Below, piece by piece: positions 24,182-37,009 of a DNA stretch of 64,000 nucleotides. This stretch comes from Arthrinium phaeospermum (lineage: Eukaryota > Ascomycota > Sordariomycetes > Amphisphaeriales > Apiosporaceae): contig QYRS01000009.1 of assembly GCA_006503535.1 (NCBI GenBank), positions 2,838,564 through 2,902,563 on the forward strand, written 5' to 3'. Position numbers and translations under genes: made by a program. The notes beneath the pieces are model-generated. The model was not told the origin of the DNA and made no database searches. It worked only from the letters and a program-made list of their open reading frames with translations. Every line of letters begins with the position of its first letter. Position 1 is the first letter of the stretch.

Positions 24182-24788
24182 CTAGACCTGGCTATCTTGC
24201 TCGGCAGGCCAGGTGGCGATCCAGGCCACCGCAAAGATGGCCGCCCACATGACCAGCCACGAGACGCTCAAGCCGACCTGTGCGTGCGGGAAGATGGCGG
24301 CTATGAAGATGCCCAGGTGAATGATGCCGAACAGCGCCAGGAAGACGTCAAAGTGTAAGCGACCCTAATTGCAGTTCCGTCAATTAGCATATGAGTTGGC
24401 CAAAGGAAACCCGTGATAAACTTACCACCATGACCCCCAAGACGCGGCGTCGGCCCCGGGCCTCGCCGATCTGGGCCAGGCACCAGGCGATGAAGAAGAA
24501 GCCCAGGACGGCCAGGATGGAGAAGACGATGACGGAGACGATGTGGCCCCAGAGGGCGTCGCGGACGATGCCCAGGACTGACATGGCGGTCCGCACCAGC
24601 AGGATGAGCCACATGCAGATGCGCCGGCCCAGCTGGGCCTTATCCGACGTCTTCAGGCTGTAGGCCTCCCAGCTGAAGGCCCAGCATGTCCGCATGTTGG
24701 GGCAGTTGCGGTCCTTCCAGCTACCACCAGCAGCGGCACCGGCATTACCGCCCGGGCGGGGTGGGAGCTCTTGGGGGAAGGTCGACAT
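24182..24788 (-). CDS. Small four-helix membrane protein, fungal, function unknown
   Basis: Minus strand, exons 24788-24426 and 24364-24182 (GTAAGT donor, AATTAG acceptor, phase 0), 181 residues. After a Pro/Gly-rich N-terminus there is an amphipathic stretch (RNCPNMRTCWAFSWEAYSLK). Four hydrophobic segments follow: CMWLILLVRTAMSVLGIV, HIVSVIVFSILAVLGFFFIA, FDVFLALFGIIHLGIFIAA and VSWLVMWAAIFAVAWIATW. The first loop is basic and the protein ends soon after helix 4. The arrangement resembles MARVEL-like tetraspan proteins of membrane domains, but I see no diagnostic motif and do not name it. Correct joining of helix 3 across the intron supports the model. No signal peptide is evident. Confidence 0.75.
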
Positions 24789-25811
24789 GGTGACTGGTTG
24801 AATGGTTGTTGAGTGATGGCGCGATAAGTCGTTGTTGTGCTGTCGCCGATTTAGTGTTGCTATTTTTTCCTGCTGTCCTGCTGCCCTGCCGTCCTGCTAC
24901 AGAGAGAGTGTGTGTGTTATCTAGTTCGGGAGAAATGAAGTTCAAGAAAAGTGTTTTGCCAAGACGGCTGCCTGGTTGGAGTAGTAGGCTGTTGGGGTGA
25001 TATCTGTGTCACTCTCGGCAAACAAATAAGGGCACACAAGTTTCAATGGAGTGATGAAGTGTGACAAGAGAATAGGTAGATCAATGCGCAAGTTTGAATT
25101 TGAAAATGTCTCTGTTATGACTAACTTGAAGTCCAAAGCCGTGCCGCAATATCCTTCTTGGCTGCAGTTGTTGCCTCGCCTGTTTGCTGGGGATCTGTGG
25201 CGGAGCAGGGCTCGATTTACACCAACAGAGTAAGCAAGGCAAGCATTTTGAACAAACTGCAAATCCAACCAGCCTCTCCACGTCGACCCTTCCCGTTCAT
25301 TCTACTAACAGATAGATTATTACGTTGAATAATAAGTTATCCAAGTCGTATAATCCCATGGTTATCCGTCCGCAGCCTGGATATAAGGAATTGAAGTGGA
25401 AGCAGAGGCAGTTTCCGACGTCAAATGCTGTTTGTCACCTGCCATCACCGTCTAGAGAGGCAGTTTTTGGAGTCGCCAAGCATCGTTTGCTGGCTACCCC
25501 GACTAGCCCCCTCCGCCACAACCCGCTTGCTGCTATTTACAGATTCCTAGCTGTTACCAAGCCCTCGAGACAAGAACGCCAGGCTTCTTATTAGCCTTGA
25601 CCGCGGGGGACCAGGCTGCGCGTAGTTCAAGAATATCCATCTCGCACTCTTGCATTCGTTGGATCACCCACTGACCCTGGCAAACAGACCGAGCTGGATG
25701 GTCACACGGGCCGTCCCCTCATGCTTGCCCGACTGCACAGGCAGGCTGCATGCGACTCAATGCCACAGCACTCTGCAATGACGCCAGCCAATATTTCAAT
25801 CCGACTCACCA
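24789..25811. other. Intergenic region, no supported gene
   Basis: About 1 kb between two minus-strand genes. It includes the promoter of the four-helix protein and the 3' region of the upstream neighbour. The frames at 24942-25268 and 25325-25594 have no recognisable content. Confidence 0.45.
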
Positions 25812-26826
25812 CTAGAAAGTACTGGGCGTCGGGGCCATTGCCAGTTTTTGCCGCACGTCACGCACTTTATCCGAGATCTTATTCCACCCGCGCAAGCTAG
25901 GTTCTGTCTCGTAGTTGTTGCGCCACTATTGACCAGTCGCAAAGCAGATATGAGTTAGCCTGCCCATGCAAAACACAATTGCCATGATGATGTATTATAG
26001 ACAGAGACGGGGCTCGGGTTGAACTTACCAGTCGGAGGCACCAGCATGCCACCAGCGCGTCCATAGTCTGCCTCGTCACCGCGCTGGTCACGACGAGCTT
26101 GTGCTGCCCGTCGGCGTCGTCTTCGATGGCGAGCCGCCCGCCATCCGCCAGGGCCCATTCGTAGGAACCGCCGCTGCCGCCGTTGCTACCACCATTGCTG
26201 CCGCCGCCCCTCTTCCTCTGCGACCATGGCCGCTGCCGCCGCCGCCGCTGCTGGAACTCAAAGACCTGCCCGGCCTCCATCTCGGCGTGCCGGTAGGCGT
26301 TGTACCCCTTGGGCAGCCCGCCGCCGCCGTCGCTCCGCTCCTTGAGGAGGACGACCCGACTGGACCCTTCGCCGGTCTGGAAGTAGGGCACGTGCAGCGC
26401 GGCGGCGGGACGGCAGAGGCCCAGGTTGCCGAGGCACTGGCGCGACAGGGCCTCGGCCTGGAAGGGGAAGCTGGGCGAGAGGGCGGGGGAGACGTGCTTG
26501 AGGTGGTAGAGGCGCCGGCGCCGGCGGGTGATGCGCGGGACGTTGCGGGGGGTGATGGCGACGCCGTGCTCGAGGCGCTCGAGGGTGTGGGTCGAGTAGG
26601 CGCCCGACAGCCGGTCCACGTCCTGCGACAGCTCGTACAGCGGGCTGGCGCGGGCCGACTCGGGGTGCACGAAGCGGCCCGCCATGATGAGGATCACGGG
26701 CTGCAGCAGGTCGTCCTCCTCGTGGCTGTTGGTCCCGACGATGCTGCGGCCTTCCTCGTCGTAGTAGGCGGGCGGGTGGAGCAGCTGGTCGTCGTCGTCA
26801 ACGGTGCCGAATGGGCCGCCGGACAT
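25812..26826 (-). CDS. Fungal-specific hypothetical protein, 303 residues
   Basis: Minus strand, exons 26826-26029 and 25925-25812 (GTAAGT donor, AATAG acceptor, phase 0). The N-terminus is acidic (GTVDDDDQLLHPPAYYDEEG), followed by QPVILIMAGRFVHPES and a region with YELSQDVDRLSGAYSTHTLE, then a very basic run (RITRRRRRLYHLKHV). A middle part with FEFQQRRRRQRPWSQRKR and Gly/Ser/Asn repeats looks disordered. The C-terminal part (YEWALADGGRLAIEDDADGQ through ALVACWCLRLWRNNYE) looks like a compact fold completed by exon 2, ending APTPSTF. Patchy but patterned composition, a clean intron and a Trp-rich end support a real gene. I recognise no named domain; the basic runs could bind nucleic acid or act as nuclear signals, but this is a guess. 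Confidence 0.7.
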
Positions 26827-29522
26827 GGTGGGGGTGGGTTGGGTTAGTCCCCGGGCTGGCCGGATGGATACCAGCTACGGGTAGGACAGTTAAGTTGGAT
26901 CTGTTTCGTTTTGACAAGACCGCATACACGGGATCCGGGTCCTGATCTACTTATCACTGGTCACTTTATTGGCGCACTTCTGGCAGTAATTGTAGATCAC
27001 GGTGATAATAATACAAGTCATGATGTCGTCGAACAAGCCAGTTCAGTTAAATACCTAAACTCTCGCGAGTAAGGCGCAGCCCGCATTGAGGATGAGGAGG
27101 GCAAAGGCGGGGAGAGGGGGGCGAGCCCCGAGCCGCCGCTCGGGAGGGCCAACCTTCAATGTGTGTAGTAGAGCTTTGGAGCAATCATGGATCGGGCGGT
27201 GCAAATGCCGATAATCACCTGATCCGTCCGCATGCGGTACTTTTCGGTGGCATCTCCCAGTTGGGAAGTTGGACAGAAAACATACACGGCTGTAAGTGGT
27301 CGGAAATCTCATTCTACATATATACTTATACATACCCACTCGTCAACCACTGTCAGCATGTCGGTGGGTGGGCTGAGCCTCGGTGACGTTATCGGGCTTT
27401 CGTCCGCTAGTGCTTCGTTAGTGACTCGCTATTGAGCCATAGCCACGATTACCACTGTCAGCCATCAGCTATTATGGCAACAGGCCACTGGGCACATGCT
27501 GGAGATATAGGAACAAATCCAGCCCTTGCTTAGCAATACGTCCTAGTATTTGTCAAGATGCGGCCATCTAGACCGATACGGAGCATGCAATGCGACGCGG
27601 CAATGACACTGGTCGGGCAACCGCCAGTTGGGACTTCCGACCACCAAGCGTGCTACAGCTCCGGGCGGCACAAGGACCAGCGTCCGAAGCAGTCTGGATA
27701 GGTCCGGAAAGCACCTCCGTCATCGCCTGGGTGTTCCGTCTCAACTAAGCGGATGCGAGGCAGGTCTCCAGCTCTCTCAGCATCTGGCTTCTCGAGCGGA
27801 GGATCCCTTGACCCGGGTCCCGGTCTTACCATTGCCGACAGTGGTCCATGAAGATGAACTCGAATGACGACAGACCTAGGCAAGTTCAGATCAACATTCC
27901 CGTTCTTAGGTGACGTGAGCAGGCCTTGGTGGGGGTTCCCCTAAGCTCCTGGGCTGCGTTATTGCGCTGCTTAGGTGATGTTGCTCAGCCCAATGACGGA
28001 GCTGAGATTGGAGGTGGTGCTTTTATGAGGGTCTTTTGACAAATTAAGAAGAAGGGTTCATGGTGAGAAAGCAATCGTCCTGTCGCCAGATGCCTGGGAC
28101 ACTTTCTGGTAGCATTGTGGACACCTTTGGTGCTGGACCGATCAAGCCAGGGAAAAGTACCGAGCTTCCTTCCACAGCTGTAAGCATTGGTCTAACAGTA
28201 TGACATCTGAGTAAAGCGTAGCAATGTGGGCGGGTTCTCCGTAACCTGCGAATATTCTATTCCTAAAAACGATTAGATGGATGCCCTGAGCTGGGCGCGT
28301 TCAGGGATGCAGGGGTGAAGCCCTTTCGAAGCGCGTTGTGGCAGCTTGTGCAGTGTCGCGGCAATGGGGGTGCGGCGGGCGAAAAGAACCAAAGATGCAG
28401 TTTTGCGTGTGCAATTCATGAAAGCATGTGCAATTTTATGCTGGGTTCTATGCGCTGTGCACGTTTCCTAAGGTGTGGCCGGGCCTGATGGTGAAAGTAC
28501 CGTGTGGCTGGTGGATCAATCGCGTCGAAATCGCGTGCCCCTGTCGGTACTTCTTGAGCTCATGGTCCACTCAGAATATCCACCCTCGCGAAGTATTGAA
28601 GAGGTTGGGGCTGTTAATGCGACCGAGGACAGCTGGGGCAGAGCTCAGCTCTCGAAAAGGGTCCGTCTGATCAGCTCCCAGGGCGATGCGCTAATTGCAT
28701 AGCATACCCTCTCTCCAAACACAACTGCAACTCCAGGGACTCGTTCGTCTCGCTCGTTTTGGGTTGATGTCTGGAGGTATTATCTCTCTCAGCTGCTGCC
28801 GGTAGTGACACACACTGCTTCACTGAAGATTGAGGAGGAAATATGTTCCTCGCCGTGTGCACCTCGACGTCGGGCATGACGTAGCCAATTGGGCCAAGCA
28901 TCCCGCTGCGATGGATGGGACAGTATTCGGACGAATTCTCTTCTGCCTGGGCAGCCGTGCCTCTATCATATCGTGACCTGGGCGATTTCGTCTTTCGGAT
29001 AGCCGGGGCTCCTCTGCTTGCGCGGGCGCAGAATCTGCGCCGTTGCGTGCTCGTTGCGTGCTCGTTGCCGAGGGGTTCCCTCGATGGGTCGGGAGCGCCA
29101 AACTACGGAGATCTCAAACACCGCCGCCCACTTTGCTTCGATCCGACCATCCGGTCGAGCAAGGACTCCTCCGCCTTGGTTTAGCATATGCGGCTAGACA
29201 CATCAATTAGCCAGCCAGAGAAGAAAAAAGGAACAACAGATTGAACCAGCTCTTATGCGTCTCTACTTTTTCGGGATTTGGCTACCTCATGACGCAACAT
29301 GTCAAACCCCTCTTCCGGTGATCCATGTGGCCAATCACCGCTCGGCCTGTGCTACTATACCTGCATCAGTACTTAACAAGGGGAATGCCCAGCCCCAGGT
29401 CTTCGAGGTGATGCTATATATTGATTGATCCTAGAACTACACGTACTACTACTATCACCACCCACTTCACTCGACTCCACATATCAAAAGCTTAGCATAG
29501 CCTCTCTACTACAACACACACC
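26827..29522. other. Long intergenic region, no supported gene
   Basis: About 2.7 kb without a supported gene. Short frames at 27055-27339, 27628-27867, 28428-28670 and 28820-29101 lack motifs and splice continuity. The last about 200 bases form the promoter of the carbonic anhydrase gene, with a TATA-like TGCTATATATTG near 29412. Confidence 0.45.
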
Positions 29523-30124
29523 ATGGCTTCCCCCACCCAACAGAACCTGGAGAAGAAGAATGCCGAGTACAGCGCCCAGTTCAATAAGGGCGACCTGGCC
29601 CTGCCTCCCGCGAAGCACTATACCGTCGGTATGATGTCCCCCCACGTCCCAGTCCCAACCAACTATGTATGACGCAGGCAGGCAGACAGACAGACAAACG
29701 ATGCTAATTACCACCAGTGACCTGCATGGACGCCCGCATCGACCCGTGCGCGGCCTTCGGCATCGACCTGGGCGACGCGCACGTGATCCGCAACGCCGGC
29801 GGCTGCGCCAAGGACGCCCTGCGGTCCGTCGTCATCTCGCAGCAGCTGCTGGGCACGCGCGAGATCCTCGTCGTCAAGCACACCGACTGCGGCATGCTGA
29901 CTTTTACGAATGACGACATCCGCGCCACCATCAAGGACAATCTGGGCCCCGCCGCCACCGTCGAGCTCGCCACGCTCGACTTCCTGCCCTTCCCCGAGGT
30001 CGAGCAGGCCGTCCGCGACGACCTGGCCTTCTTCCGGGAGCACACGGCGTCCATTCGCCCGGATACGGTCATTAGTGGGTGGGTGTACGATGTCAAGAGC
30101 GGGAAGGTGAAGTCGATTGCCTAG
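29523..30124 (+). CDS. Beta-class carbonic anhydrase
   Basis: Two exons, 29523-29628 and 29718-30124 (GTATGA donor, CCACCAG acceptor) joined inside a Val codon, encode 170 residues. Zinc and active-site residues of beta-carbonic anhydrases are visible: Cys and the Asp-Arg dyad in VTCMDARIDP (CxDxR), then GDAHVIRNAGG, and the second ligand pair in VVKHTDCGML (HxxC). The enzyme interconverts CO2 and bicarbonate. The short length, lack of a targeting sequence and compact C-terminus (VISGWVYDVKSGKV) match the small fungal and mycobacterial Rv1284-like branch and suggest a cytosolic protein. Fungal beta-CAs supply bicarbonate for biosynthesis and CO2 sensing; that role here is inferred. The ATG lies in CACCATGG context. 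Confidence 0.93.
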
Positions 30125-30728
30125 GGGGTCCGATCACGCGTGCGCATCAGGGGATGTGGTGCAGGAGCGTTGCGGCAACGGAGTGGGCTTGAAAGCTCGG
30201 CTGGAACGGCGTGGATGCTTGAGTTGCTACAGTGTCCCATCCAGCATTGACCGGGCTGTGCGTTGAGACTGATGGCCTGGTTGGCGGTCGGGCTCGTCCA
30301 TGTCGTCCTGGGGTTCTGCGAAATGCCGGCGGGGCATCTCAGCACTGCTTTCGCTTTGACGGATCGGGTAATGCCTCGATCTATGCCCGTCAGTTCCTGA
30401 GTGTCGCAGGGCGCAGTAGGTCTTGCTTGGCAAGTCAAGTCGGCTGCGAATAAGAACAGTAAAAACAATAAAGGTACAATACCTGTATCTTCCTGAATCT
30501 GCAAGTATAAACCGGAAGCAACATTCTATCTCTATGCATATCTTGTGGTGTTCTAAATCCCCGACCTCCATAACCATCCAGGCCATTTCAGGGGTGAATG
30601 GTTTTGGCCCCTGAAACGCCTTGGCCAGCACCACCATCGCTCAAAACCCTAACGCTCGATGTTGTGCAAACAAAACAAGATTATGTCCAACTCAACCCAG
30701 AAAGGCAACTCGAACCATTCGCACTTGG
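30125..30728. other. Convergent intergenic region
   Basis: About 600 bases between the ends of two converging genes; frames here overlap on both strands and are not supported. Confidence 0.45.
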
Positions 30729-31906
30729 TCAAGACGAACCAAGCATGCGCTCCCTTGCGTACCAGCTCAAGGCGAATGTGCTACCTGGACCCAGGACTGT
30801 CGTGCCGACCGGGAGGAACACAAGATTATACAGTAACCCCTTGAGCCCAACAAAGCCAGCGAGGTGGAGATCTACAAACGAGTAGACTAGCCAAAGGAAA
30901 TTGCAGGCGAAGAGTGCGATCTCGTCCGCCTGGAACGCCTTTCGGCTGCGCAAGATAAGCCCGTCTTGCGGATCAGGTGCCGGCGTGAACAGAACAGCGA
31001 GCGGATGCGGGGAGTACAAGACGGTGTAGGCCCATACCACGGTCGATATCAAAGCCATCACCGCGAGCATCGCTTTCGGGACGGTCGTTGTCCACGTCGA
31101 CGAGATCCTCGCGCGCCCCAACAACAACTTGAGAACCTGATCAGCCACGACGTTCCCGACGCCGATCCACAGCGGAACCATCTGCCAAGCCCAGGTCCAG
31201 TAGTGGCGTGATTCGTAGCTCGGGGCCAGGAACATGGCGAACACCTCAGCCGTGTGCAGCACGAACACGAGCAAGATCTGCAGGAGGCTGCCCCGAGACC
31301 AGACGGTCCGGCGAGATGGCGGGGCTCGCGTCAGCTCGGAGGCCGACGGGCTGAACACAATGCACAGGATGTAGAAGAAGGGCATGGCAATTCCCGCACC
31401 TAGAGCCTGGGAAGCAAGGGTAAAGATCGTGGGGCTGCGCGCAGGGGTGATGATACAAAGTTAGCACTAATCGTGGCAGCAGGATATTGCCTCTTCTTTG
31501 CTGGCAAACCAGATGGTTGCCGAGATTATACATACAAATACGCAGGCGACCAAGCATTGGCCGCCCGATGGGACTCGAGGAGCCAGATGGCGTAAAGGGG
31601 CCCCAGGTCGACGAGGAAATGGAAGGTCTGCCACGCGGCGATGCTGTCGTACCCGAACGCCGAGACGGAAAAGGTCGCGGTGGCGCCGCGCCAAAATCTG
31701 TCCAGAAACTCGACGCTGTGGAAGTCGTCGAGGATGGCAAGTCTGTATTTCTTGTTGCCGTTGCCGCCGCCGCCGTCCCACTCGATGAACCCGGACTCGG
31801 CGGAGGGTTTGGCGGTGGAAACGATACTGTCGAGATCCATCTCCCGCCAGGCCCAGGCGGCGATGAGGAGGAAGGGCAGGACCCAGAATGCACGTGCATT
31901 GCCCAT
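30729..31906 (-). CDS. Multi-pass membrane protein of unknown function (fungal family)
   Basis: Minus strand, exons 31906-31536 and 31434-30729 (GTATGT donor, CGCAG acceptor, split Phe codon), 358 residues. It opens with a hydrophobic segment (FWVLPFLLIAAWAW), then an exposed loop with KKYRLAILDDFHSVEFLDRF. At least six more hydrophobic stretches follow, among them AAWQTFHFLVDLGPLYAIWL, TIFTLASQALGAGIAMPFFY, LQILLVFVLHTAEVFAMFLA, MVPLWIGVGNVVADQVLKLL, AMLAVMALISTVVWAYTVLY and FACNFLWLVYSFVDLHLAG. Conserved-looking acidic residues lie inside or beside helices. Similar membrane proteins occur near fungal secondary-metabolite genes, and some integral membrane terpene cyclases have this general look, but no biosynthetic partner lies here, so no function is assigned. 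The joined frame and strong hydropathy make the gene itself secure. Confidence 0.78.
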
Positions 31907-33542
31907 GGTGGTCGTTGCCGAATGGGAGGGAAGAAATATGTTTCCTGCTGGGCGAGTAAAAGATAGGGGCACCAAGAACACGTCCTTGCAAGGTAGCGAT
32001 GCTTGTTGATATACCCCTTCGGACCCTTCAGTAAGAAGCTTTTCAGAATTGGAGGGCGCAAACGCTGATTGCACCGGAGTAACTTGTCAGTCAGCTGAGT
32101 TACTCCGACACTTGTGGCACAGTCAGGGTTCCACACCATTACCAGATTATTAATTGGGACCGGCCGCTGATGCCGTTGATTCGGTGAATCAAAACGGTAG
32201 TCTTTCGTTATAATTATACCAATGACGACTTCCGCATCAACGTTGATTCCACGAATCCCGGGTGGTGCTTTGGTGCGACTACCCCCGACGAATATACGTG
32301 CCTATCATTCTAGGGAGTCGAAAAGGTCCGTTTCTTTCGTGCCCGCTGGAGAGGTCTCGCCCTCGATGCAATCCATGTTTCGATGCGAGGGGGCAAATTC
32401 AAGATAGCAGTATGTGACTTAGCCTGGAGCAGAAGAGTACTTATACGGGCGCGACATTACGAGACAAGACCGTTCAAAGAAACCGACGCAGGACGAATGG
32501 GAAGCACGCCTATTTCAGTTTACGTGGGATCTGTATTGCCGGTATTACGAAGAGGTCGCACGCATCTTGAGTGGGCATGTTGATCCGAGTCTGGAGCCCC
32601 TGGATCCACAGTATCAGCACAAGGGGAACTAGTCGCAAGAACGTCAAGTTGAATGCGATGGCCAACATACCTCCGGCATACAAGGCAATTTAAAATTGCC
32701 AAGAAATATCCCCATCGTTACTTCGACTAACCACGTCCTTCGCAGAGATAAAAATGTATCCTATTAGACAGCTAGCAATGTCGAAGTCCAGGTCACAGAC
32801 CTGGGGACACTCAATTACTTGGATCAGGGTGACGCCGGCTGTCAGTTGGCGCCAACTTGGTACGGGCTTCTATCAGCGATCTTCCCGTCACCCAGGAAGC
32901 TGGGCATCACCTTGCGCCTTTCCCTGCCCTTCTTCGGGGTATTGAACGCAGTCCTCGATGCCACGCCATCCATGTCTGACTCGCCGTCAGTCAATGCAGA
33001 TGATGCCCCTGTTCGCACACCTCCCGGGTGAGGCTGCTATTTGGTGTTGCACGCCTTTCGCACTGCTCCAATTGGTGATTGGGAGCCTATAGTAAAGAAT
33101 TATCAGAGTGCCGGTTGTATCGGGTACAGTATTGGAGCCCTCGGCGGACCAGAGATGCTACCATTTGTAAGACCAAATGGTCCAAATGTGAGAGGAGAGA
33201 AGCATGGTCCAATGGGGTATGGTCCCGAAGGGCCAATTAGCCAGAACTACCAATCGGTCTCATGTTTTTCCACATCTTTGCGTTGGGTAGGGGGCGTAAT
33301 GCATCGCACGCAGGCCAAGGGAGTGTGAGACTGCAGCTAATTCGCTGTCCGGCTAAACCCCGAGTTCATGCAGCGATGCCTTAGGAATCCTCCCGCTCAG
33401 CCTGACCATTAGCTCAAGGGCTGCTGACATCTTGACCCGGCCTGGCTGATGATATCTTACTATCGCACGTCATCCTTTCGACTTCGACTGCTGTAGTGCG
33501 CAAGCCACGCAAACCGACTCATTGCGACTCCAAGACGTCAAG
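31907..33542. other. Divergent intergenic region, no supported gene
   Basis: About 1.6 kb between two divergent genes. It contains an exact inverted repeat, ACCATTTG (33160-33167) and CAAATGGT (33174-33181), with a six-base loop. No gene is supported; the housekeeping-type part of the window ends here. Confidence 0.45.
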
Positions 33543-36500
33543 ATGGAAGGACATGGCTCGAGGCCTGGTGCCCCACACTTGGCCTTGAGGCCAGAGCCAG
33601 CACGGAATCTGTACGACCGGGATTATGAGAGCGATTCATCGTCTTGTAGTAGCTGCAGTTCATCATCAACCGCATCACTATTCGTTGATTCCACAATTGC
33701 TCAGGATGATACCCGAGCGGAGACAGCTGCAGAAGGACACCGGCTGCTTGCCGGAATGGGTTCGCAGCTGGCAGGGAAGGGTGTGTATACTTTCCAAAAT
33801 TCAAAAGTTTTAACTCCTTCTGATCATTTAGATATCCAAGTGGAGAGGGATGAAGGCCCTGGGCCTAGCAGAAGACCGACCGGGAACTCTCATTCGGGCC
33901 GTTTCCATCGCAATTCGCGTCACCCGATGCCCGGTCCCCCTCTACACATTCCGCAAGCCCCTTCTATCGGCCACGGACCGCCGCCTCCCCACCTTCAGGG
34001 CATGGGCCCAGGGCCGCCTATGCCACCTCACCATCCTGCTGGCGCGACATGGATGCCAGATAAGGTGAACCCAAACTCAAACTGGAGACGTTCCTTAGCT
34101 CAGAATAGGAACACCGTTACCACTAGCACAGGGAGTAGCAGCGACAAATCGATTAACATAAGTGGAGAGCATCAGAAAACCGTCAATGAAGTAGGTATCG
34201 AGTCTTCTACAATCAACGGCAGAGACGATGGAACAGCTGAAACACCATCTCTGCGAACTGAGCACGAATCAGCTCATCCAGGTGGTATTGGCAATTGTAC
34301 CAATTCTCAGGCCAAAGACCATGGCCTAGCTGAAGCCCTTGGCGGTATTGCTGACAAGTACCTCGGACTTGACGTACTGGACCATTCTCAAGATACATCG
34401 CGATATATCGGATACTTACTGGATACCATCCATTCATTGGAATCAAGGCTCAGGTACAAGGGCGCCCGGGACTTAAGAGTGGTCGGCGATGGCCTGGGAA
34501 GGCCATCTGTCCAAGGCGATACATCAGACACGGAAGATGAAAAGGCGCCGTGCTCACAAATTCTTCATAGAGTGGCTTGCTCTATCCCCTGGCACAGGCA
34601 CAGCAGCAGAATATATGAAGATAAGCCAGAATATCAAGCGGGGTCCGACAACGAGTACAAAGAGCTCTGCGGCAGCGTTGAGGTTCATGATATAGGATAC
34701 TACGTGCAGCAACACCCTGAGATTGTATTTGTAGTCATCAGGGAGCACGATTGTGGCCAGTCGACTCGAGTCGGTAACGAGGACGACCCCCGATCTACCA
34801 AAAGAAGAGAGATGATACAGATCTACTCGACCGAGTTAGATGAGGCGTTGAAACGTATTGCCGAGTTTAACCCTTACGATTACGCCCCTTCCGGACGTGC
34901 GTTCGAAGCCCCCTATATCTTTCTATTTCATCATTATCAAAAACTCCGCGACTTGGCGGAGCAGCAGGACTCTTACAGACCCATACTCGACCCTCTATTC
35001 CTGTTTCTGGAACAGAATTATGCTGAGGAGTATCGATCGGCCACCGAACTCTTCAAGCGTGGGCTCGTCACCGCTCACCATCTTCTCAAGCTGTACAAAC
35101 CTTTCGAGACCGTGGTAGTTCAGAAAGGCGACGGGAAGGATATGTTTGCCGGAGTACTAAAGAAATTTCCATATTATCCCACCTTTGATAAGAAGAAGTG
35201 GTCTTTGGAGGGCTGGTCATGGTCCTATGACGGTCTGGAAGCAACAAGGGAGAAATGGGTCGAGGATATGGAAGTCTTCCAGACAGATGAAGCGCCCATC
35301 AATACGCTCCGCGTTTATCCTCTCAGGTACGCCAAGCCAGAGGATATCCAGAAGCTCAGGGATACCGGAAGACGGTTCTGGGCATTGCGCTACCAGAGCT
35401 TGCGCTGCTACACGGGATGGAGTGTGAGAGGCGACCGATATTATGTTTGTTCCCATTGATGTTGGGTGTCGTTCTCCGCTGATATCTTGTTTAGTCCAAT
35501 GATCGAATCATGGTGGACGTAAGAACATACAATATCATGTATGTATATCCATCCAAGGGAGAAAAGGTTGATTCCATCTACGACAAGTGGCCACAGAGAA
35601 TCACCTCAACACAAGAACTTCCACCGGACTGCGAGCTTGTCCTCCCTAATGTTATTCAAGGATTTCACCTTGAATCCAAGAAATGGGGTAAGTCCCTGAC
35701 CGCATATATCAGCACCTCAATTTGGGAAAGGACTTCTGACTGGGAAACACAGTCGTGCTTTACGTCGACAATTTCCTTCCCTGTGTAAATTGGAATAAGA
35801 ACGCATTTAAGCAACTAGTCCTTGACGAGAAAACCAAGGAAATGATCCATGCCCTTGTTGACGTGCAGAAGTCAAGGGATAAAGCCATGGATGACATCAT
35901 CAAAGGCAAGGGCAACGGTTTGATCCTTTTGCTACACGGTAGTCCCGGGACGGGCAAGACTTTGACAGCTGAGAGGTAAAGTCAACATACCGCAGTATAG
36001 AGGCTCCCTTGTATGCATGCTGACCTCCTGCGGTTCCTCAGCGTGGCGGAAATCGCCGAGAAGCCACTCTATCGTGTTACATGTGGTGACATAGGAACCA
36101 ATGCAGAGGAGGTTGAGAGATATCTGCAGACCGTTCTGTACCTGGGGAAGAAATGGGACTGTGGTATGTTTGATTAATAATAATTTTGTGGCAGTAGCTA
36201 TTGTGTGGTTTCTAACCGAAAGCAGTGCTCTTGCTCGACGAAGCAGACGTGTTCCTAGAAGAGAGAACAATGGCCGACCTGGCCAGGAACAGTCTTGTCT
36301 CGGGTGAGCTAACCTTGTACAGACCTGCAAAGATTCAAGCCAGGGCAGAACTGACTGACCTGCACAGTCTTCCTCCGCGTCCTGGAGTACCACGAGGGCA
36401 TTCTCGTATTGACCTCTAATCGTGTAGGGACATTCGATGAGGCCTTCAAATCCCGCATCCAAGTTGCGATATACTACGGCAGCCTGACCAAGAAGTCGCG

Positions 36501-36789
36501 CAAGACCATTTGGCAAAACTTCTTCACCATGCTCGAGGAGTCGGGCGAGGATGCCAACATACCGGAGCTCGAGCATCGCCTTGATGAGCTGGCCGAGCAG
36601 GAAATGAACGGCCGGCAGATCCGGAACGCGCTTCTCACGGCGCGGCAGCTCGCGCAGCATCGGAATGACAGACTGGATTGGGAGCATTTGAACCAGGTCA
36701 TAAAGACGTCGGCTGCTTTCAACAAATACCTGAAAATTGTTAAAGGGCATACAGACGACAGATGGGCACGGGAGGAAGGTATCAGGTGA
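33543..36789 (+). CDS. AAA+ ATPase with N-terminal DUF7025-type region
   Basis: Six exons: 33543-35444, 35495-35687, 35753-35975, 36042-36163, 36226-36303 and 36368-36789; every junction keeps the frame, giving 979 residues. The first about 280 residues are Ser/Pro/His/Gly-rich and probably disordered. A middle region with EAPYIFLFHHYQKLRDLAE, FLEQNYAEEYRSATELFKRG and KKKWSLEGWSWSYDG matches the DUF7025 type found before fungal AAA domains. The single AAA module has Walker A HGSPGTGKTLTAES (about 760), Walker B VLLLDEADVFLEER, sensor 1 LVLTSNRVGTFDEAFKSRIQ with the arginine finger, and a C-terminal lid (EMNGRQIRNALLTARQLAQ). Such proteins are numerous in filamentous fungi and usually uncharacterised. 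An ATP-driven remodelling activity is expected; the target is unknown. Its place beside cell-death-type genes is suggestive only. Confidence 0.9.
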
Positions 36790-37009
36790 GTGGTTTCATC
36801 GGATATACGGCTGGATGGGATTTCTGCACTATGTATCGACTCTCATTTACATTTCATACAACATTGATGACAATGACTCTCTTTATGGATACTTATTTCA
36901 GTAGTCGTTAATGGTTATACCAGTGTTCTGGTTATCCTAAGATATGTGTTTTCCGTTTATCCCAGAATATGCCTCTGTGTGTGTACTTGTCTATAGCGAC
37001 TTCCAACCT

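Noticed and set aside
26101..26847. 248-codon plus-strand frame opposite the fungal-specific unknown
   Set aside because: Composition is dominated by Gly/Ala/Val/Pro as expected of an antisense shadow; the spliced minus-strand model is better.
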